Shown: positions 1 through 10,856, counted from the stretch's first letter. The stretch: DNA of 64,000 bases from Pectobacterium versatile (GCF_020166435.1 NZ_JAINZP010000006.1:124001-188000), one strand, 5' to 3'. Numbers and translations: made by a program. The notes: a model not told the origin generated them from the letters alone.

Positions 1-1257
1 TTTAAGGCGCAGGTTGAGCAGAAATGGCCTGGCGATCGGCAGGTATGGGCGAAGCTCGCGATTCGCCATCAGCGCCAGATTCGCATGGCAAACCTGTGCG
101 TCGTCAGTTGCTTTGCGGTCAACGGCGTGGCGGCGCTGCACTCGGAACTGGTGGTGAAAGATCTGTTCCCGGAATACCACCAGCTGTGGCCGACCAAATT
201 CCATAATGTCACCAACGGCATTACGCCACGCCGCTGGCTAAAACAGTGTAACCCGGCGCTGTCCGCGCTGATCGACGACACGCTGCACACGCCGTGGGTG
301 AATGATCTGCCTGCGCTGCAAGGGCTGGAACCTTACGCTGACGATGCTGGCTTTCGTGAGCGCTATCGACAAATCAAGGCCGATAATAAAACGCAGTTGG
401 CGACCTATCTCCGCCAGCAGTACGACATCGTCATCGATCCGCAGGCGTTGTTTGATGTGCAAATCAAGAGATTACATGAGTACAAACGCCAGCATTTGAA
501 TCTGCTGCATATCCTCGCGCTATATCGTCAATTGCGTGACAATCCGCATCTGGATATAGTGCCGCACGTCTTTTTGTTCGGTGCCAAAGCGGCACCGGGC
601 TATGTATTAGCGAAAAACATCATTTATGCCATTAATCGGGTCGCTGCGGTCATTAATCAGGATCGCCGCGTTAACGATCGCCTGAGGGTTGTCTTCCCGT
701 CGGACTATCGCGTCTCGCTGGCTGAACGGATGATTCCTGCTGCGGATGTCTCTGAGCAAATTTCGACGGCAGGTAAAGAAGCGTCTGGCACGGGCAATAT
801 GAAGCTGGCGCTGAACGGCGCGCTGACCGTCGGCACGCTGGACGGGGCGAATGTAGAAATGGCGCAGCAGGTCGGTGAAGACAATCTGTTCATTTTCGGT
901 CACACCGTCGAACAGGTCAAAGCGCTACAGACACAGGGCTATGAGCCGTCTGACTACCTCGCCGTGACGCCGCTGCTACGTGAAGTACTGAACGAGCTAG
1001 CGAGCGGTGCGTTCAGTCAGGGGGATAAAAACGCGTTTGCCCCGCTGTTGGATAGCCTGCTGAAGCTGGGCGATCCCTATATGTTAATGGCCGATTTTGC
1101 ACCGTATTGTGAGGTGCAGCAGCGTGTTGATGCGCTTTACCGTGAGCCGGATGAATGGACGCGCCGCTGTGTGCTGAATACCGCCAGAATGGGGATGTTC
1201 AGTTCAGACCGGGCGATTCATGATTACCAGACGCGCATTTGGCAGGCGCATCGTTAG
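1..1257 (+). CDS. malP: Maltodextrin phosphorylase, C-terminal part (5' end outside window)
   Basis: The reading frame is open from base 1, so the gene is cut by the window edge; 418 residues remain of a protein that is usually about 800. It removes glucose 1-phosphate from maltodextrin ends in the cytoplasm. The pyridoxal-phosphate lysine lies in the family motif [10 protein letters not shown] (bases 775-804), followed by [13 protein letters not shown]. The family segment [13 protein letters not shown] is also present. malQ starts about 20 bases after the stop, so the two form the usual malPQ operon. Glycogen phosphorylase GlgP is the only real alternative, and the adjacent malQ argues against it. 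Confidence 0.93.
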   Translation, partial: FKAQVEQKWPGDRQVWAKLAIRHQRQIRMANLCVVSCFAVNGVAALHSELVVKDLFPEYHQLWPTKFHNVTNGITPRRWLKQCNPALSALIDDTLHTPWVNDLPALQGLEPYADDAGFRERYRQIKADNKTQLATYLRQQYDIVIDPQALFDVQIKRLHEYKRQHLNLLHILALYRQLRDNPHLDIVPHVFLFGAKAAPGYVLAKNIIYAINRVAAVINQDRRVNDRLRVVFPSDYRVSLAERMIPAADVSEQISTAGKEASGTGNMKLALNGALTVGTLDGANVEMAQQVGEDNLFIFGHTVEQVKALQTQGYEPSDYLAVTPLLREVLNELASGAFSQGDKNAFAPLLDSLLKLGDPYMLMADFAPYCEVQQRVDALYREPDEWTRRCVLNTARMGMFSSDRAIHDYQTRIWQAHR

Positions 1258-1278
1258 GAAAAGGAGAGGGTGTTCAAG

Positions 1279-3354
1279 GTGGATAAACTGGCAAGCCAGC
1301 AGACAGGCATCGCGGAAAGCTATACCGATGCGTATGGCAAAGAGCACATGGTTGCGGCCGCAATCAGAAACCAGATTCAGGCAATGATGGACGTTTCTGA
1401 TAGCGGTAATGCACCCTTGCCGCCCGTTCGTGTCTTTTTGCAAGGCCGGGATGCGGTCATCGAGCTTGCTGGTCACGGTGAATTCCTCTGGACGCTGATG
1501 TATGAAAACGGCGGTCAAATTCAAGGGCAGATCACAGGCGGTTCAACGCTGGCTCTGCCGGGTGTGCTGCCGCTGGGTTATCACTACCTGACGTTGACGC
1601 AAGCCGACCAGCGCTGGAGCTGCCGGATTATTGTCGCGCCGCACCGCTGCTATGAACCCGAAGCCTTACTACAGGGTAAACGCTGGTGGGGCGTTACCGT
1701 CCAGCTTTACACCTTGCGCTCGCAGAATAACTGGGGCGTAGGGGATTTTGGCGATCTGCGCCAACTGATAGAACAGATAGCCCGGCGCGGCGGTGCCTTT
1801 GTGGGGCTGAACCCGCTGCATTCGCTGTATCCCGCGCTGCCAGAGGCCGCGAGCCCTTACAGCCCTTCCTCCCGGCACTGGCTGAACATTATTTATATCG
1901 ATGTGAATCGGATCGATGATTTCCAGCAGAGCAGTGAGGCGCAGGAATGGTGGCATCGTGAGGATACACAAAGCGCGGTTTCTGCGCTGCGGGCAGGGCG
2001 CTGGGTCGATTATGAACCGGTGACGTCGCTTAAGCTGACTGCTTTGCGGCTGGCTTTCCGCTACTTTACGACGCGCAGCGCGCTGGATCCGCGCATTAGT
2101 GCCTTTCGCCAGTTTGTCGTTAGCGGCGGGCAGAGCCTGCAACTTCAGGCGACGTTTGATGCGCTGCAGGCTTACCTGAAAAAACAGGGTGAGAATTACG
2201 CGGACTGGCACCAATGGCCTGCCAGCTATCATGATGTACACAGTGAAACCGTGAAGTCATTCCGCCGTGAAAACAGCGAGGAAATTACGTTCTACAGCTG
2301 GCTGCAATGGGTGGCGCATGAGCAACTTGCGGAGTGCTACGCGCACAGTAAACAGCTTGGTCTGCCGCTTGGTCTGTATCGCGATTTAGCCGTTGGCGTT
2401 GCACAGGGTGGCGCGGAAACCTGGGACGAACGTCAGCTCTATTGCCTTGATGCCTCTATCGGCGCACCACCGGATCCGCTTGGGCCGCAGGGACAAGACT
2501 GGCAGCTTGCGCCGATGAACCCCACCATGCTTCAACTACGCGGCTATCAGCCTTTTATCGACGTACTGCGCAGCAACATGGCGCATTGTGGTGCCCTGCG
2601 TATCGATCATGTGATGGCGCTCTTGCGTCTGTGGTGGATACCCAAGGCGGAATCGGCGGGCAACGGGGCTTACGTGCATTATCCGGTCGACGATCTGCTG
2701 GCGGTGCTGGCGCTGGAAAGTCAGCGTCATCGCTGCCTGATTATCGGTGAGGATTTAGGCACAGTGCCGCCGGAAATTATCAGTAAGCTACATGACTTCG
2801 GTATTTATTCTTACAAGGTGCTGTTCTTTGAAAAAGACGACGAGAACCACTTCCGTGCACCGGAAGACTATCCGCGTCAGGCGATGACAACCATTACCAC
2901 GCACGATCTCCCAACGCTGCGCGGCTACTGGCAGACCGTGGATTTATCACTGGGGCGGGAATTGGGGCTGTATCCGACGGAAGCATTACTGCAAGAACAA
3001 ATGCAGCAGCGTGAGAAAGCGAAACAGGGGCTGCTCAACGCGTTGCACGAATTCGGATTATTGCCGCAGCGGGTTGGCCGCAACTCGGCGCTGACGACAA
3101 TGGGTGCACCGCTAAGCCGCGGCGTTCACCGCTATGTCGCCGATAGCGCAAGCGCACTGGTGGGATTCCAATTGGAAGACTGGCTGGATATGGCGACACC
3201 GGTCAATGTGCCGGGCACCAATCGTGAATACCCTAACTGGCGGCGTAAGCTCACGCGTCCGCTGGAGTCGATCTTCGCTGACCGCTGCCTTGAACGATTG
3301 GTTCGGGATATGGATTTGCGTCGTGGCGCGCCGATGAAAGCGCAGAAAGCCTGA
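1279..3354 (+). CDS. malQ: 4-alpha-glucanotransferase (amylomaltase)
   Basis: A glycoside hydrolase family 77 enzyme of 691 residues that disproportionates maltodextrins and releases glucose for the maltose pathway. The three catalytic motifs are visible: ALRIDHVMAL (nucleophile Asp), IIGEDLGTVP (acid/base Glu) and TTHDLPTLRGYW (second Asp). Two GTG starts are in frame, at 1270 and 1279. The AAGGAGAGG at 1261-1269 directly abuts the first and is properly spaced from the second, so I chose 1279. It follows malP in one operon. The length agrees with the enterobacterial enzyme (about 694). Confidence 0.93.
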   Translation: MDKLASQQTGIAESYTDAYGKEHMVAAAIRNQIQAMMDVSDSGNAPLPPVRVFLQGRDAVIELAGHGEFLWTLMYENGGQIQGQITGGSTLALPGVLPLGYHYLTLTQADQRWSCRIIVAPHRCYEPEALLQGKRWWGVTVQLYTLRSQNNWGVGDFGDLRQLIEQIARRGGAFVGLNPLHSLYPALPEAASPYSPSSRHWLNIIYIDVNRIDDFQQSSEAQEWWHREDTQSAVSALRAGRWVDYEPVTSLKLTALRLAFRYFTTRSALDPRISAFRQFVVSGGQSLQLQATFDALQAYLKKQGENYADWHQWPASYHDVHSETVKSFRRENSEEITFYSWLQWVAHEQLAECYAHSKQLGLPLGLYRDLAVGVAQGGAETWDERQLYCLDASIGAPPDPLGPQGQDWQLAPMNPTMLQLRGYQPFIDVLRSNMAHCGALRIDHVMALLRLWWIPKAESAGNGAYVHYPVDDLLAVLALESQRHRCLIIGEDLGTVPPEIISKLHDFGIYSYKVLFFEKDDENHFRAPEDYPRQAMTTITTHDLPTLRGYWQTVDLSLGRELGLYPTEALLQEQMQQREKAKQGLLNALHEFGLLPQRVGRNSALTTMGAPLSRGVHRYVADSASALVGFQLEDWLDMATPVNVPGTNREYPNWRRKLTRPLESIFADRCLERLVRDMDLRRGAPMKAQKA

Positions 3355-3370
3355 CAACAGAACGAATACT

Positions 3371-3396
3371 CTTCCTCCCCTGAGTCGGGGAGGAAA
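3371..3396. terminator. Hairpin between convergent malQ and nfuA
   Basis: A 9-bp perfect stem, TTCCTCCCC (3372-3380) paired with GGGGAGGAA (3387-3395), with a 6-base loop. It lies between the convergent malQ and nfuA ends. There is no good T-tract on either side, so calling it a terminator rests on position and stem strength. Confidence 0.5.
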
Positions 3397-3424
3397 AGCA
3401 CAGAGAAATCAGCAGGGGAGACGA

Positions 3425-4000
3425 TTAATAGTAGGAGTGCTCGCCGCGCTGGTGTTCGGTGAGGTCTCTCACACCTTTCAGCTCAGGGAAGGTTTGCAGC
3501 AGCTCTTTCTCAATCCCTTCTTTCAGCGTGACGTCAACCATAGAACAGCCGTTACAGCCGCCGCCAAATTGCAGAATCGCCAGACCGTCATCGGTAATTT
3601 CCATCAGCGTCACACGGCCGCCGTGGCCTGCCAGCTGTGGGTTGATCTGCGATTGCAGCACATACTCCACGCGTTCCATCAGCGGGGCGCTGTCGTCCAC
3701 TTTACGCATTTTGGCGTTCGGCGCTTTCAGCGTGAGCTGAGAACCTAGCTGGTCGGTCACGAAGTCGATTTCAGCGTCTTCCAAATAAGGTGCGCTGAGT
3801 TCGTCCACGTAGGCGGAAATCTTTTCAAACTTCAGTACGGTATCGCTGGCTTCTACGGCATCCGGCGGGCAATACGACACGCCACACTCGGCGTTTGGCG
3901 TACCTGGATTGATAACAAATACGCGAATCTGTGTGCCTTCTTCCTGTTTTGCCAACAGTTTCAGGAAATGCTCCTGAGCAGCATCGGTAATACGGATCAT
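3425..4000 (-). CDS. nfuA: Fe/S biogenesis scaffold-carrier protein NfuA
   Basis: A protein of 191 residues that carries 4Fe-4S clusters to apo-targets, important in iron starvation and oxidative stress. The N-terminal half is a degenerate A-type carrier domain; the C-terminal NifU-like domain contains [12 protein letters not shown], whose two Cys bind a cluster at the dimer interface. The open frame extends upstream to 4027, but the family start MIRITDAAQ corresponds to the ATG at 4000. gntX lies upstream on the same strand. It is a near-exact match to the E. coli protein in length and sequence. Confidence 0.95.
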   Translation of the reverse strand: MIRITDAAQEHFLKLLAKQEEGTQIRVFVINPGTPNAECGVSYCPPDAVEASDTVLKFEKISAYVDELSAPYLEDAEIDFVTDQLGSQLTLKAPNAKMRKVDDSAPLMERVEYVLQSQINPQLAGHGGRVTLMEITDDGLAILQFGGGCNGCSMVDVTLKEGIEKELLQTFPELKGVRDLTEHQRGEHSYY

Positions 4001-4060
4001 AATAGTAAGCTCGATAGTTGACTGCACTTATCGGTTATAATACGCCCATCCTCCCCCCGA

Positions 4061-4762
4061 CTACAAGGTTCGGCACAAACACCAGACCTGAACGCCCGCT
4101 GCACCTTGGGCCAGCAGCAGCCTGCTGATTTCGGCTGCGGTACTACCCGTCGTAACCACATCATCCAGTAAAACCACCTGTTGCCCAGACAGCGAGACAT
4201 CACAGGAAAACGCGCCCCGTAGGTTTCGCCGCCGCGCGCTGGCGCTGAGCGTTTGCTGTAGCGGCGTGCGTCGGGTGCGCTGCAATTCGCGTGGCTCGTA
4301 AGTACAGTTCAGCCAGCGGGCGAGAGGCCGAGCGAGCAGCTCGGTCTGGTTGAAGCCACGCCGCCACTGGCGGTTCCGGTGCAGGGGAACGGTAAACAGG
4401 CGGTCAGGGCGAAACAGGGGAACGTGTCCGGTGAGCTTTCGTTCGCGGTAGGTCATCTGCCAGCGCAATAACAGCTGTCGGGCGAGTACCGCTGCCAGTT
4501 CGGTTTTACCGTGAAATTTGAAATGCTTCAGCAGCGTGTTGAACGGTGGCGCGTAGTCGCTGATAAAGGTCATCGATTGCCAGGGCGGCGGGTTCTGTAG
4601 GCAGCGTCCGCACTGATGCGTGGTGTCGGCTGAGGGCAAACCACAGCGCGGGCAGCAGATAGGCAAGCGGGGCAAATGGCGCTGGCAGTACGAGCAAATA
4701 CCCTGCTGGCTGTGATGAAGCGGCAATAAGCATAGCCAGCAGCGTGCGGAGATGGTTAACAT
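4061..4762 (-). CDS. gntX: ComFC/GntX family phosphoribosyltransferase-like protein
   Basis: A protein of 233 residues with a Cys-rich N-terminus (CWLC, CSYC, CCPRCGLP, CGRC), probably zinc-binding, followed by a type I phosphoribosyltransferase fold with the PRPP motif VVLLDDVVTTGSTAAE near the C-terminus. The family is linked to use of external DNA (ComF in competent bacteria; needed in E. coli to grow on DNA). The substrate is unknown. It is divergent from bioH and upstream of nfuA, the usual enterobacterial arrangement. Confidence 0.88.
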   Translation of the reverse strand: MLTISARCWLCLLPLHHSQQGICSYCQRHLPRLPICCPRCGLPSADTTHQCGRCLQNPPPWQSMTFISDYAPPFNTLLKHFKFHGKTELAAVLARQLLLRWQMTYRERKLTGHVPLFRPDRLFTVPLHRNRQWRRGFNQTELLARPLARWLNCTYEPRELQRTRRTPLQQTLSASARRRNLRGAFSCDVSLSGQQVVLLDDVVTTGSTAAEISRLLLAQGAAGVQVWCLCRTL

Positions 4763-4861
4763 TGTTTTCCTTAAAGATCGTTTTCCCTAAATACGGTTTT
4801 CCCTGAAATATATTGACCCCATGCAAGCGTTAAGGGGTTCCCTGAGAAAGGAAGATAACTG

Positions 4862-5629
4862 ATGGCGGCGTTGTATTGGCAGACCGAAGGCGCAGGAAAC
4901 ACGGATCTTGTGTTGCTGCACGGATGGGGATTGAATGCGCAGGTATGGCAAAGCATTATTGCGCGACTCGCTCCGCATTTTCGTCTGCATCTGGTCGATC
5001 TGCCGGGCTATGGCAGAAGTCAGGGATTTGGGCCGATGTCGCTGAGCGACATGGCAGACTACGTGCTGGCGCAGGCACCGGAGCGTGCCGTTTGGTTAGG
5101 GTGGTCGCTGGGCGGACTGGTTGCCAGCCAGATTGCACTGAGCGCCCCTGCGCGGGTGGAAAAGCTGATTACCGTGGCGTCGTCGCCCTGTTTCGGCGCA
5201 CAGGATGGCTGGCCGGGAATCAAGCCAGACGTCTTGCAGGGGTTTCAACAGCAGCTCAGTGAAGATTTCCAGCGTACGGTCGAACGGTTTCTGGCGCTGC
5301 AAACACTGGGAACGGAAAGCGCACGGCAGGATGCCCGACTGTTAAAAAGTGTGGTGCTGGAACAGCCGATGCCGTCAGTCGAGGTATTAAACGGCGGGCT
5401 GGCCATTTTGCGTGAAGCGGATTTACGCCAGCCGTTAGCTGACTTGGCCGTGCCGTTCCTGCGGCTCTATGGTGCCTTAGATGGGCTAGTACCACGCAAG
5501 GTGGCTGGGTTGTTGGATGATCAGTGGTCGGACTCAACTTCGGTAGTGATTCCAAAGGCTGCGCATGCACCGTTTATCTCGCATCCTGATGCTTTTATCG
5601 AGCAGGTGATCGCGTTCGCTCAGGCGTAG
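4862..5629 (+). CDS. bioH: Pimeloyl-[acyl-carrier protein] methyl ester esterase
   Basis: An alpha/beta hydrolase of 255 residues that removes the methyl group from pimeloyl-ACP methyl ester, ending pimelate synthesis for biotin. The triad is Ser82 in GWSLGG, Asp207 in [10 protein letters not shown] and His235 in AAHAPF, at the same positions as in E. coli BioH. It is divergent from gntX, with the promoters in the 99 bases between. It is the left boundary of the accessory block: in E. coli the neighbourhood differs downstream. Confidence 0.95.
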   Translation: MAALYWQTEGAGNTDLVLLHGWGLNAQVWQSIIARLAPHFRLHLVDLPGYGRSQGFGPMSLSDMADYVLAQAPERAVWLGWSLGGLVASQIALSAPARVEKLITVASSPCFGAQDGWPGIKPDVLQGFQQQLSEDFQRTVERFLALQTLGTESARQDARLLKSVVLEQPMPSVEVLNGGLAILREADLRQPLADLAVPFLRLYGALDGLVPRKVAGLLDDQWSDSTSVVIPKAAHAPFISHPDAFIEQVIAFAQA

Positions 5630-5701
5630 CCGACGATAATTTACATTTTCTCCTCAATTTCTCCACGATTTAGCTGACGTCGGCAGTTAAGGTAACTTGG
5701 C

Positions 5702-5721
5702 ACCCTGTGCGCAGGGTTTTT
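5702..5721 (+). terminator. Rho-independent terminator after bioH
   Basis: The 6-bp stem ACCCTG/CAGGGT (5702-5707 with 5712-5717) has a 4-base loop and runs into a T-tract at 5717-5721. It lies 70 bases downstream of bioH. A second hairpin, GGCTGCT/AGCAGCC at 5761-5779, lies in the leader of the next gene. Confidence 0.65.
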
Positions 5722-5811
5722 CTCTGGGTTGAGTGAATCTATTCCGGTTGATAATAAGTAGGCTGCTCGTGAAGCAGCCACGTCAAAATAGGGCTGAGGA
5801 GTGTAGGAGAG

Positions 5812-8800
5812 ATGGCGAACTTTTTTGTCGACCGTCCCATTTTTGCGTGGGTGCTGGCTATCCTTCTCAGCCTGTGCGGTATGTTGGCCATCAAGTCATT
5901 GCCGCTGGAACAGTATCCCGATCTGGCACCGCCCAGCGTGCGGATCACGGCGAGCTACCCCGGTGCATCGGCGCAGACGCTGGAAAATACCGTTACACAG
6001 GTTATCGAACAGAGCATGACTGGGCTGGATAACCTGATGTACATGTCCTCGGACAGCAGCAACACCGGCCAGTCCCGAATTATGCTGACCTTCGAGGCTG
6101 GCACGGATCCCGATGAAGCCCGCCAGCAGGTGCAAAACCAGCTTCAGTCCGCCATCCGCAAACTGCCGCAGGAAGTCCAGCAGCAGGGCGTCACCGTCAG
6201 TAAAACTGGCGATACCAATATCCTGATGGTCGCGTTTGTCTCTACCGATGGCAGTATGGACAAACAGGACATCGCCGATTACGTCGCAACAAATATTCAG
6301 GAGCCGATCAGCCGCATCAGCGGGGTGGGCGAGGTTTCTGCCTATGGATCGCAGTATGCGATGCGCATCTGGCTGGATCCGGCCAAACTGATGGATTATG
6401 CGCTGACCACCAGCGACGTGGTACGGGCCATCGAATCGCAGAACAGCCAGGTCTCGGTAGGGCAGGTCGGCGGTGTACCGTCGGTGGATAATCAGGCGCT
6501 GAACGCTACGATCAACGCACAATCGCTGTTAGAGACGCCACAGCAGTTTCGTGATATCACGCTGCGCGTCAATCAAGACGGCTCTGCCGTGACGCTCGGC
6601 AATGTCGCAGAAGTCGAGCTTGGTGCCGAACGCTACGATTTTCTCAGTCGTTTCAACGGTCAGTCCGCCTCCGGTCTGGGGGTGACGCTGGCGTCTGGCG
6701 CGAATGAGCTGGAAACGGATAAGCGCGTCAGAGAACGTATCGAGGAGCTGTCGCAATACTTCCCGCACGGGCTAGAAGCCAAAATCGCCTTCGAAACCTC
6801 TCCCTTTGTAAAAGCTTCGATTACCGATGTGGTGAAAACCCTGTTTGAAGCGGTGCTGCTGGTCTTTCTGGTGATGTACCTGTTTTTACAGAATTTCCGC
6901 GCCACGTTGATTCCCACGATTGCGGTGCCGGTGGTGTTGCTCGGCACATTTGCCGTGCTGTATGCCTTCGGCTTTAGCCTGAACACCCTGACGATGTTCG
7001 CGATGGTACTGGCGATTGGCCTGCTGGTCGATGATGCCATTGTGGTGGTGGAAAACGTAGAGCGGGTAATGAGCGAGGAAGGGCTCTCGCCACGCGATGC
7101 GACGCGAAAATCGATGGGTCAGGTGCAAGGGGCACTGGTCGGGATTGCGCTGGTGCTGTCCGCCGTGTTTGTGCCAATGGCCTTCTTTGGTGGCACCACG
7201 GGAGCGATCTACCGTCAGTTCTCTATCACGATTGTGACCTCAATGATCCTATCGGTGCTGGTGGCGATGACGCTGACGCCTGCGCTGTGTGCGACGCTGC
7301 TCAAGCCGCTCGCCAAGGGCCAACACCATGGCCGCAAAGGGTTCTTCGGCTGGTTTAACCAGAGCTTTACCCGCACGTCGCTGAAGTATGAGCGTGGCGT
7401 CGGCAAGATATTAATTAGCAGCGGACGCTGGCTGCTGCTTTATATGGGCATCATCGGGATTATGGCCTTTCTGTTTTTCCGGCTGCCGACCTCGTTTTTG
7501 CCGCAGGAAGATCGGGGCGTGTTCACGACACAAGTACAGCTCCCGCCGGGCTCGACGCAGCAGCAGACCTTACAGGTGGTCAACAAGGTCGAGCAGTACT
7601 ATCTCACGCAGGAAAAAGACACCGTGACGTCTGTGTTTTCCACCATCGGCTCGGGGCCGGGTGGAAATGGGCAGAACGTCGCGCGGCTGTTTGTGCGCCT
7701 TAAAGACTGGAATGAACGCACGACGCCGGAGAGCAGCTCGTTTGCCGTGATCGAACGCGCGACCAAAGCCTTTCGCAAGATTCAGGAAGCGCGCGTGTTC
7801 GCCAGCAGCCCGCCATCGATTAACGGGCTGGGGAGTGCCGCGGGTTTCGGTATGCAGCTACAGGATCGCGGTGGGCTGGGGCACGACGCACTGATGGCAG
7901 CGCGGGATCGGTTGTTAAGTATGGCCGACAGTAATCCTGAGCTGACACGTGTGCGTCACAATGGTCTGGACGACAGCTCGCAGCTGCGGATTCATATCGA
8001 TCAGCGCAAAGCGCAGGCGCTTGGCGTGTCGGTGGATGACATTAACAGCACGCTGAAAACGGGCTGGGGATCGACCTATGTGAATGACTTCCTTGACCGT
8101 GGTCGTGTGAAAAAAGTTTACGTTCAGGCGGCGGCGAAGTTCCGCATGCTGCCGGACGACGTCAGTAAATGGTATGTGCGTAACAACAGCGGTGGCATGG
8201 TACCGTTCAGCGCGTTTGCGCAAACCGTTTGGGAAACCGGATCGCCACGTCTTGAGCGGTACAACGGTTATTCATCGCTGGAGATTGTTGGTGAGGCGAC
8301 ACCGGGTGTCAGTACCGGTACGGCGATGAATATTATGGAATCGCTGGTGGCGCAACTGCCGGAAGGTTTTGGATTGCAATGGACGGGCATGTCGTTGCAG
8401 GAGCGGTTGAGCGGGGCGCAGGCACCAGCGCTGTATGCCATTTCGCTGCTGGTGGTGTTCCTGTGTCTGGCCGCGCTGTATGAAAGCTGGACGGTGCCGT
8501 TCTCCGTCATGCTGGTGGTGCCGATGGGCGTGCTGGGGGCGCTGGTGGCAACCTGGGCACGCGGTCTGGAAAACGATGTCTATTTTCAGGTTGGGCTACT
8601 GACGGTGGTCGGGCTATCAGCGAAGAACGCTATCCTGATCGTGGAATTTGCCAACGAAATGAACCAGAAAGGGAAGGATTTGGTTGAGGCCACGCTGGAA
8701 GCCTCCCGTCAGCGACTGCGGCCGATCTTGATGACATCGCTGGCGTTTATCTTCGGCGTCCTGCCGATGGCGACCAGCAGCGGTGCAGGCTCGGCGAGTC

Positions 8801-8922
8801 AGCATGCTGTGGGAACTGGCGTGATCGGTGGCATGGTAGCCGCGACCTTCCTCGCCATCTTCTTTGTGCCGCTGTTCTTTGTCGTCGTGCGCCGCCGCTT
8901 TCCGTTAAAGGAGAAGGCATGA
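5812..8922 (+). CDS. acrD: RND multidrug efflux permease, AcrD type
   Basis: An inner-membrane proton-drug antiporter of 1036 residues from the HAE1 RND family, expected to work with a periplasmic adaptor (AcrA) and TolC. AcrD exports aminoglycosides and other hydrophilic or amphiphilic compounds. The proton-relay residues Asp407-Asp408 ([11 protein letters not shown]) and Lys938 ([11 protein letters not shown]) are present. The whole sequence follows remembered E. coli AcrD more closely than AcrB, including the C-terminus VRRRFPLK. A good SD (TAGGAGAG) precedes the ATG. No adaptor gene is adjacent, as in E. coli acrD. A decayed second copy of its 3' end lies 2 kb downstream. Confidence 0.85.
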   Translation: MANFFVDRPIFAWVLAILLSLCGMLAIKSLPLEQYPDLAPPSVRITASYPGASAQTLENTVTQVIEQSMTGLDNLMYMSSDSSNTGQSRIMLTFEAGTDPDEARQQVQNQLQSAIRKLPQEVQQQGVTVSKTGDTNILMVAFVSTDGSMDKQDIADYVATNIQEPISRISGVGEVSAYGSQYAMRIWLDPAKLMDYALTTSDVVRAIESQNSQVSVGQVGGVPSVDNQALNATINAQSLLETPQQFRDITLRVNQDGSAVTLGNVAEVELGAERYDFLSRFNGQSASGLGVTLASGANELETDKRVRERIEELSQYFPHGLEAKIAFETSPFVKASITDVVKTLFEAVLLVFLVMYLFLQNFRATLIPTIAVPVVLLGTFAVLYAFGFSLNTLTMFAMVLAIGLLVDDAIVVVENVERVMSEEGLSPRDATRKSMGQVQGALVGIALVLSAVFVPMAFFGGTTGAIYRQFSITIVTSMILSVLVAMTLTPALCATLLKPLAKGQHHGRKGFFGWFNQSFTRTSLKYERGVGKILISSGRWLLLYMGIIGIMAFLFFRLPTSFLPQEDRGVFTTQVQLPPGSTQQQTLQVVNKVEQYYLTQEKDTVTSVFSTIGSGPGGNGQNVARLFVRLKDWNERTTPESSSFAVIERATKAFRKIQEARVFASSPPSINGLGSAAGFGMQLQDRGGLGHDALMAARDRLLSMADSNPELTRVRHNGLDDSSQLRIHIDQRKAQALGVSVDDINSTLKTGWGSTYVNDFLDRGRVKKVYVQAAAKFRMLPDDVSKWYVRNNSGGMVPFSAFAQTVWETGSPRLERYNGYSSLEIVGEATPGVSTGTAMNIMESLVAQLPEGFGLQWTGMSLQERLSGAQAPALYAISLLVVFLCLAALYESWTVPFSVMLVVPMGVLGALVATWARGLENDVYFQVGLLTVVGLSAKNAILIVEFANEMNQKGKDLVEATLEASRQRLRPILMTSLAFIFGVLPMATSSGAGSASQHAVGTGVIGGMVAATFLAIFFVPLFFVVVRRRFPLKEKA

Positions 8923-9245
8923 TGGGGTCACAGTGGCTGCCTTCGTCATTAATAAAGACGAGTAATGCACTTGTCTGACTATTCTCTTAACGGTGCGTGG
9001 TCAGACAACAATTCCATCGTTTGTGTGTGATGCAATTAACCTGAAACTGGCGAGTACATTCATTACAGCGTGCTACCAAATAAATATGTGTGAAATTATT
9101 TATTCAATATTTCATAATTATGATAATTAAATATGCGACTGATAAGTAAAAGCAGTAATGATATTATCTTTGATCTTTAAAATATTTTATGATGGAAATT
9201 TATTTAGGATGTATTAACTTTCAATGGAATGAATAGGAGTAGTAA
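8923..9245. other. AT-rich spacer between acrD and hcp
   Basis: These 323 bases are much richer in A+T than acrD, especially from about 9050 on, marking the left edge of the hcp cassette. No gene and no clear terminator is visible. An SD (AGGAG, 9235-9239) at the end serves hcp, so its promoter must lie here, but I cannot place it. Confidence 0.6.
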
Positions 9246-9725
9246 ATGGCTAGTATTATCTATTTAAAAATTAACGGTGAGAGACAAGGCCTCATATCGG
9301 CAGGCGCATCCTCGGTAGATTCGATTGGTAATAAATATCAATCAGGGCATGAGGATGAAATTTTCATATATGAGTTAATGAATCAATTTACGCGATTGGA
9401 AAATGTATCTCTTCATCCTGTTGATATAAGAAAACCAATAGATAAATCCACACCGCTTTTAGCTCAGGCTTTGAATGATAAAGAAAAATTAAATTGCGAA
9501 TTTTCATTGTATAGAACGTCATCCTTGGGTGGGCATGAAGTTTTTTTTAAAATATCTTTAAAAGATGCGATTGTTAACGATATTCGTTATTTTTATCCCC
9601 ACTCATTGACGGATAATGATGGTCAACCTCAGGAAAATGTATCATTTAAATTTTCATCAATAACATTGGAGCATGTTATTGCTCGTACGAGTAGTTATAT
9701 GCTATGGAGTGATTCAATTTATTGA
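9246..9725 (+). CDS. hcp: Hcp family type VI secretion tube protein
   Basis: A protein of 159 residues and the usual Hcp length. Family hallmarks are the start MASIIYLKINGE, then GNKYQSGHEDEIFIYEL, SLHPVDIRKPIDKSTP, ENVSFKFSSITLEHV and the C-terminus MLWSDSIY. Hcp forms hexameric rings that stack into the inner tube and carry or chaperone effectors. No other T6SS structural gene is nearby, so this is an orphan hcp whose machine would be encoded elsewhere. The next gene starts 30 bases downstream on the same strand, which fits an auxiliary hcp-effector-immunity cassette. The region is AT-rich relative to the backbone, suggesting acquisition. Confidence 0.9.
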   Translation: MASIIYLKINGERQGLISAGASSVDSIGNKYQSGHEDEIFIYELMNQFTRLENVSLHPVDIRKPIDKSTPLLAQALNDKEKLNCEFSLYRTSSLGGHEVFFKISLKDAIVNDIRYFYPHSLTDNDGQPQENVSFKFSSITLEHVIARTSSYMLWSDSIY

Positions 9726-9755
9726 TTTTTAGAAATCCAAGGACGGATAAAGTAA

Positions 9756-10457
9756 ATGAGTAAGCGATCAGAAATATTGGATGTCAATCAGGTAATATCA
9801 GCGAAGTATGGTATCATTTACACCGAAATATTAGGTTGGGTAGACTTGGGGCATGCATCAGGTGATGATATCAGGAGTGTTTTGTCTCAAATGGAATTAG
9901 GTGAAAGTAAGCTCGATAAGTTTTATCATATTCGTTATGAACAAAACATGTTCGTTAAACGAAAGCTGGCAGGTACTGCTAAGTACAGTCTTTGGAAAAT
10001 ACGCCGAGGACGCTTACTATCTGAACGCCATAGTATCGCTCTTGCTATGATGATGAGAACGGGCATAGCATTTGAAGGAATGCAAGATAGTTGGCCTTTT
10101 AGCTGGGCTACAGACAGTGGCTTTAGTGGAGAAGACCTTGTGTCCGATTTGCTTGGGTTTTATCGAGCAATCCATGGTAAAAATTATCTTTCTGACTTAA
10201 AGCCTGTTAGCAAAAGTGAGTCAATTAAACGATGGGATTATTATGGTGCTATTGGCAACTTTAAGAATAAAGGGTTTAGGCCTTTGTTGTTTCCTGATCC
10301 ATCAAAATCACCAAACGCAAGGCCTTATCTAGGTGAATTACCCAATTTTATGAAATCAGTGAAGCCATATTCAAATTTCGATTCTGGTGATGTCGTAATT
10401 GTAAATGACAGTGATTTTGGAGTATATTTAAACAATGAGAGGGTCTATGGGGATTAA
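9756..10457 (+). CDS. Putative Hcp-associated effector (unassigned; DUF4056-like)
   Basis: A protein of 233 residues with no signal peptide or membrane segment. I do not recognise it with certainty. Two stretches stand out: EILGWVDLGHA (residues about 25-35) and FSGEDLVSDLLGFYRAIHGKN (about 122-142). Both resemble what I remember of DUF4056 proteins. The sequence has no Cys, so it is not a cysteine peptidase or amidase. Position right behind an orphan hcp suggests a T6SS cargo toxin; the activity is unknown. It ends in TAATAA and its last bases overlap an ATG at 10447 in another frame. Confidence 0.55.
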   Translation: MSKRSEILDVNQVISAKYGIIYTEILGWVDLGHASGDDIRSVLSQMELGESKLDKFYHIRYEQNMFVKRKLAGTAKYSLWKIRRGRLLSERHSIALAMMMRTGIAFEGMQDSWPFSWATDSGFSGEDLVSDLLGFYRAIHGKNYLSDLKPVSKSESIKRWDYYGAIGNFKNKGFRPLLFPDPSKSPNARPYLGELPNFMKSVKPYSNFDSGDVVIVNDSDFGVYLNNERVYGD

Positions 10458-10484
10458 TAAGGGGATTGTTTTTTTTTTGCTTTT

Positions 10485-10856
10485 ATGGCGATGGCAATAT
10501 GTGCATTAATTAAACTAATGACTATTGATAGTCTTTCTTATACAAAGGAAAATTGGTTTTATAACCATTTCTTCTCAATGGAAGTTATAAGGGAGGCTCC
10601 CCTTGTCTCTCAGAATTATTACATAACCTATTCAGCCCATGATGGTAACAAACCTGAGACAAATATAATATTTTTTATGGGGGCAGCTGACCAATTAAAA
10701 TTGGAAAGCTATTTAATAGCTAAAGGATTTATTCCTGAAAATATTGATGCTAATACTATCCGCTGGCGTTCGCTGTCTTATAGTGAATATGACGTTTATC
10801 TGAGTGTCTACCCTGATAAAAAAGAAATTATTATGGCGGCAGTCGCTCTTGATTAG
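10485..10856 (+). CDS. Putative immunity protein of the hcp cassette (possibly frameshifted at its start)
   Basis: A small protein of 123 residues from the ATG at 10485, unrecognised. The N-terminus MAMAICALIKLM is hydrophobic but short. An ATG at 10447, overlapping the end of the preceding gene, opens MGINKGIVFF and then enters a run of ten T (10469-10478). One extra T would fuse that start to this frame and give a typical N-terminal membrane anchor, MGINKGIVFFFAFMAMAICA. As given, the 10447 frame ends after about 20 codons. No SD is evident before 10485, because that space is the T-run. Position after the candidate effector suggests immunity; this is inference. Confidence 0.5.
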   Translation: MAMAICALIKLMTIDSLSYTKENWFYNHFFSMEVIREAPLVSQNYYITYSAHDGNKPETNIIFFMGAADQLKLESYLIAKGFIPENIDANTIRWRSLSYSEYDVYLSVYPDKKEIIMAAVALD

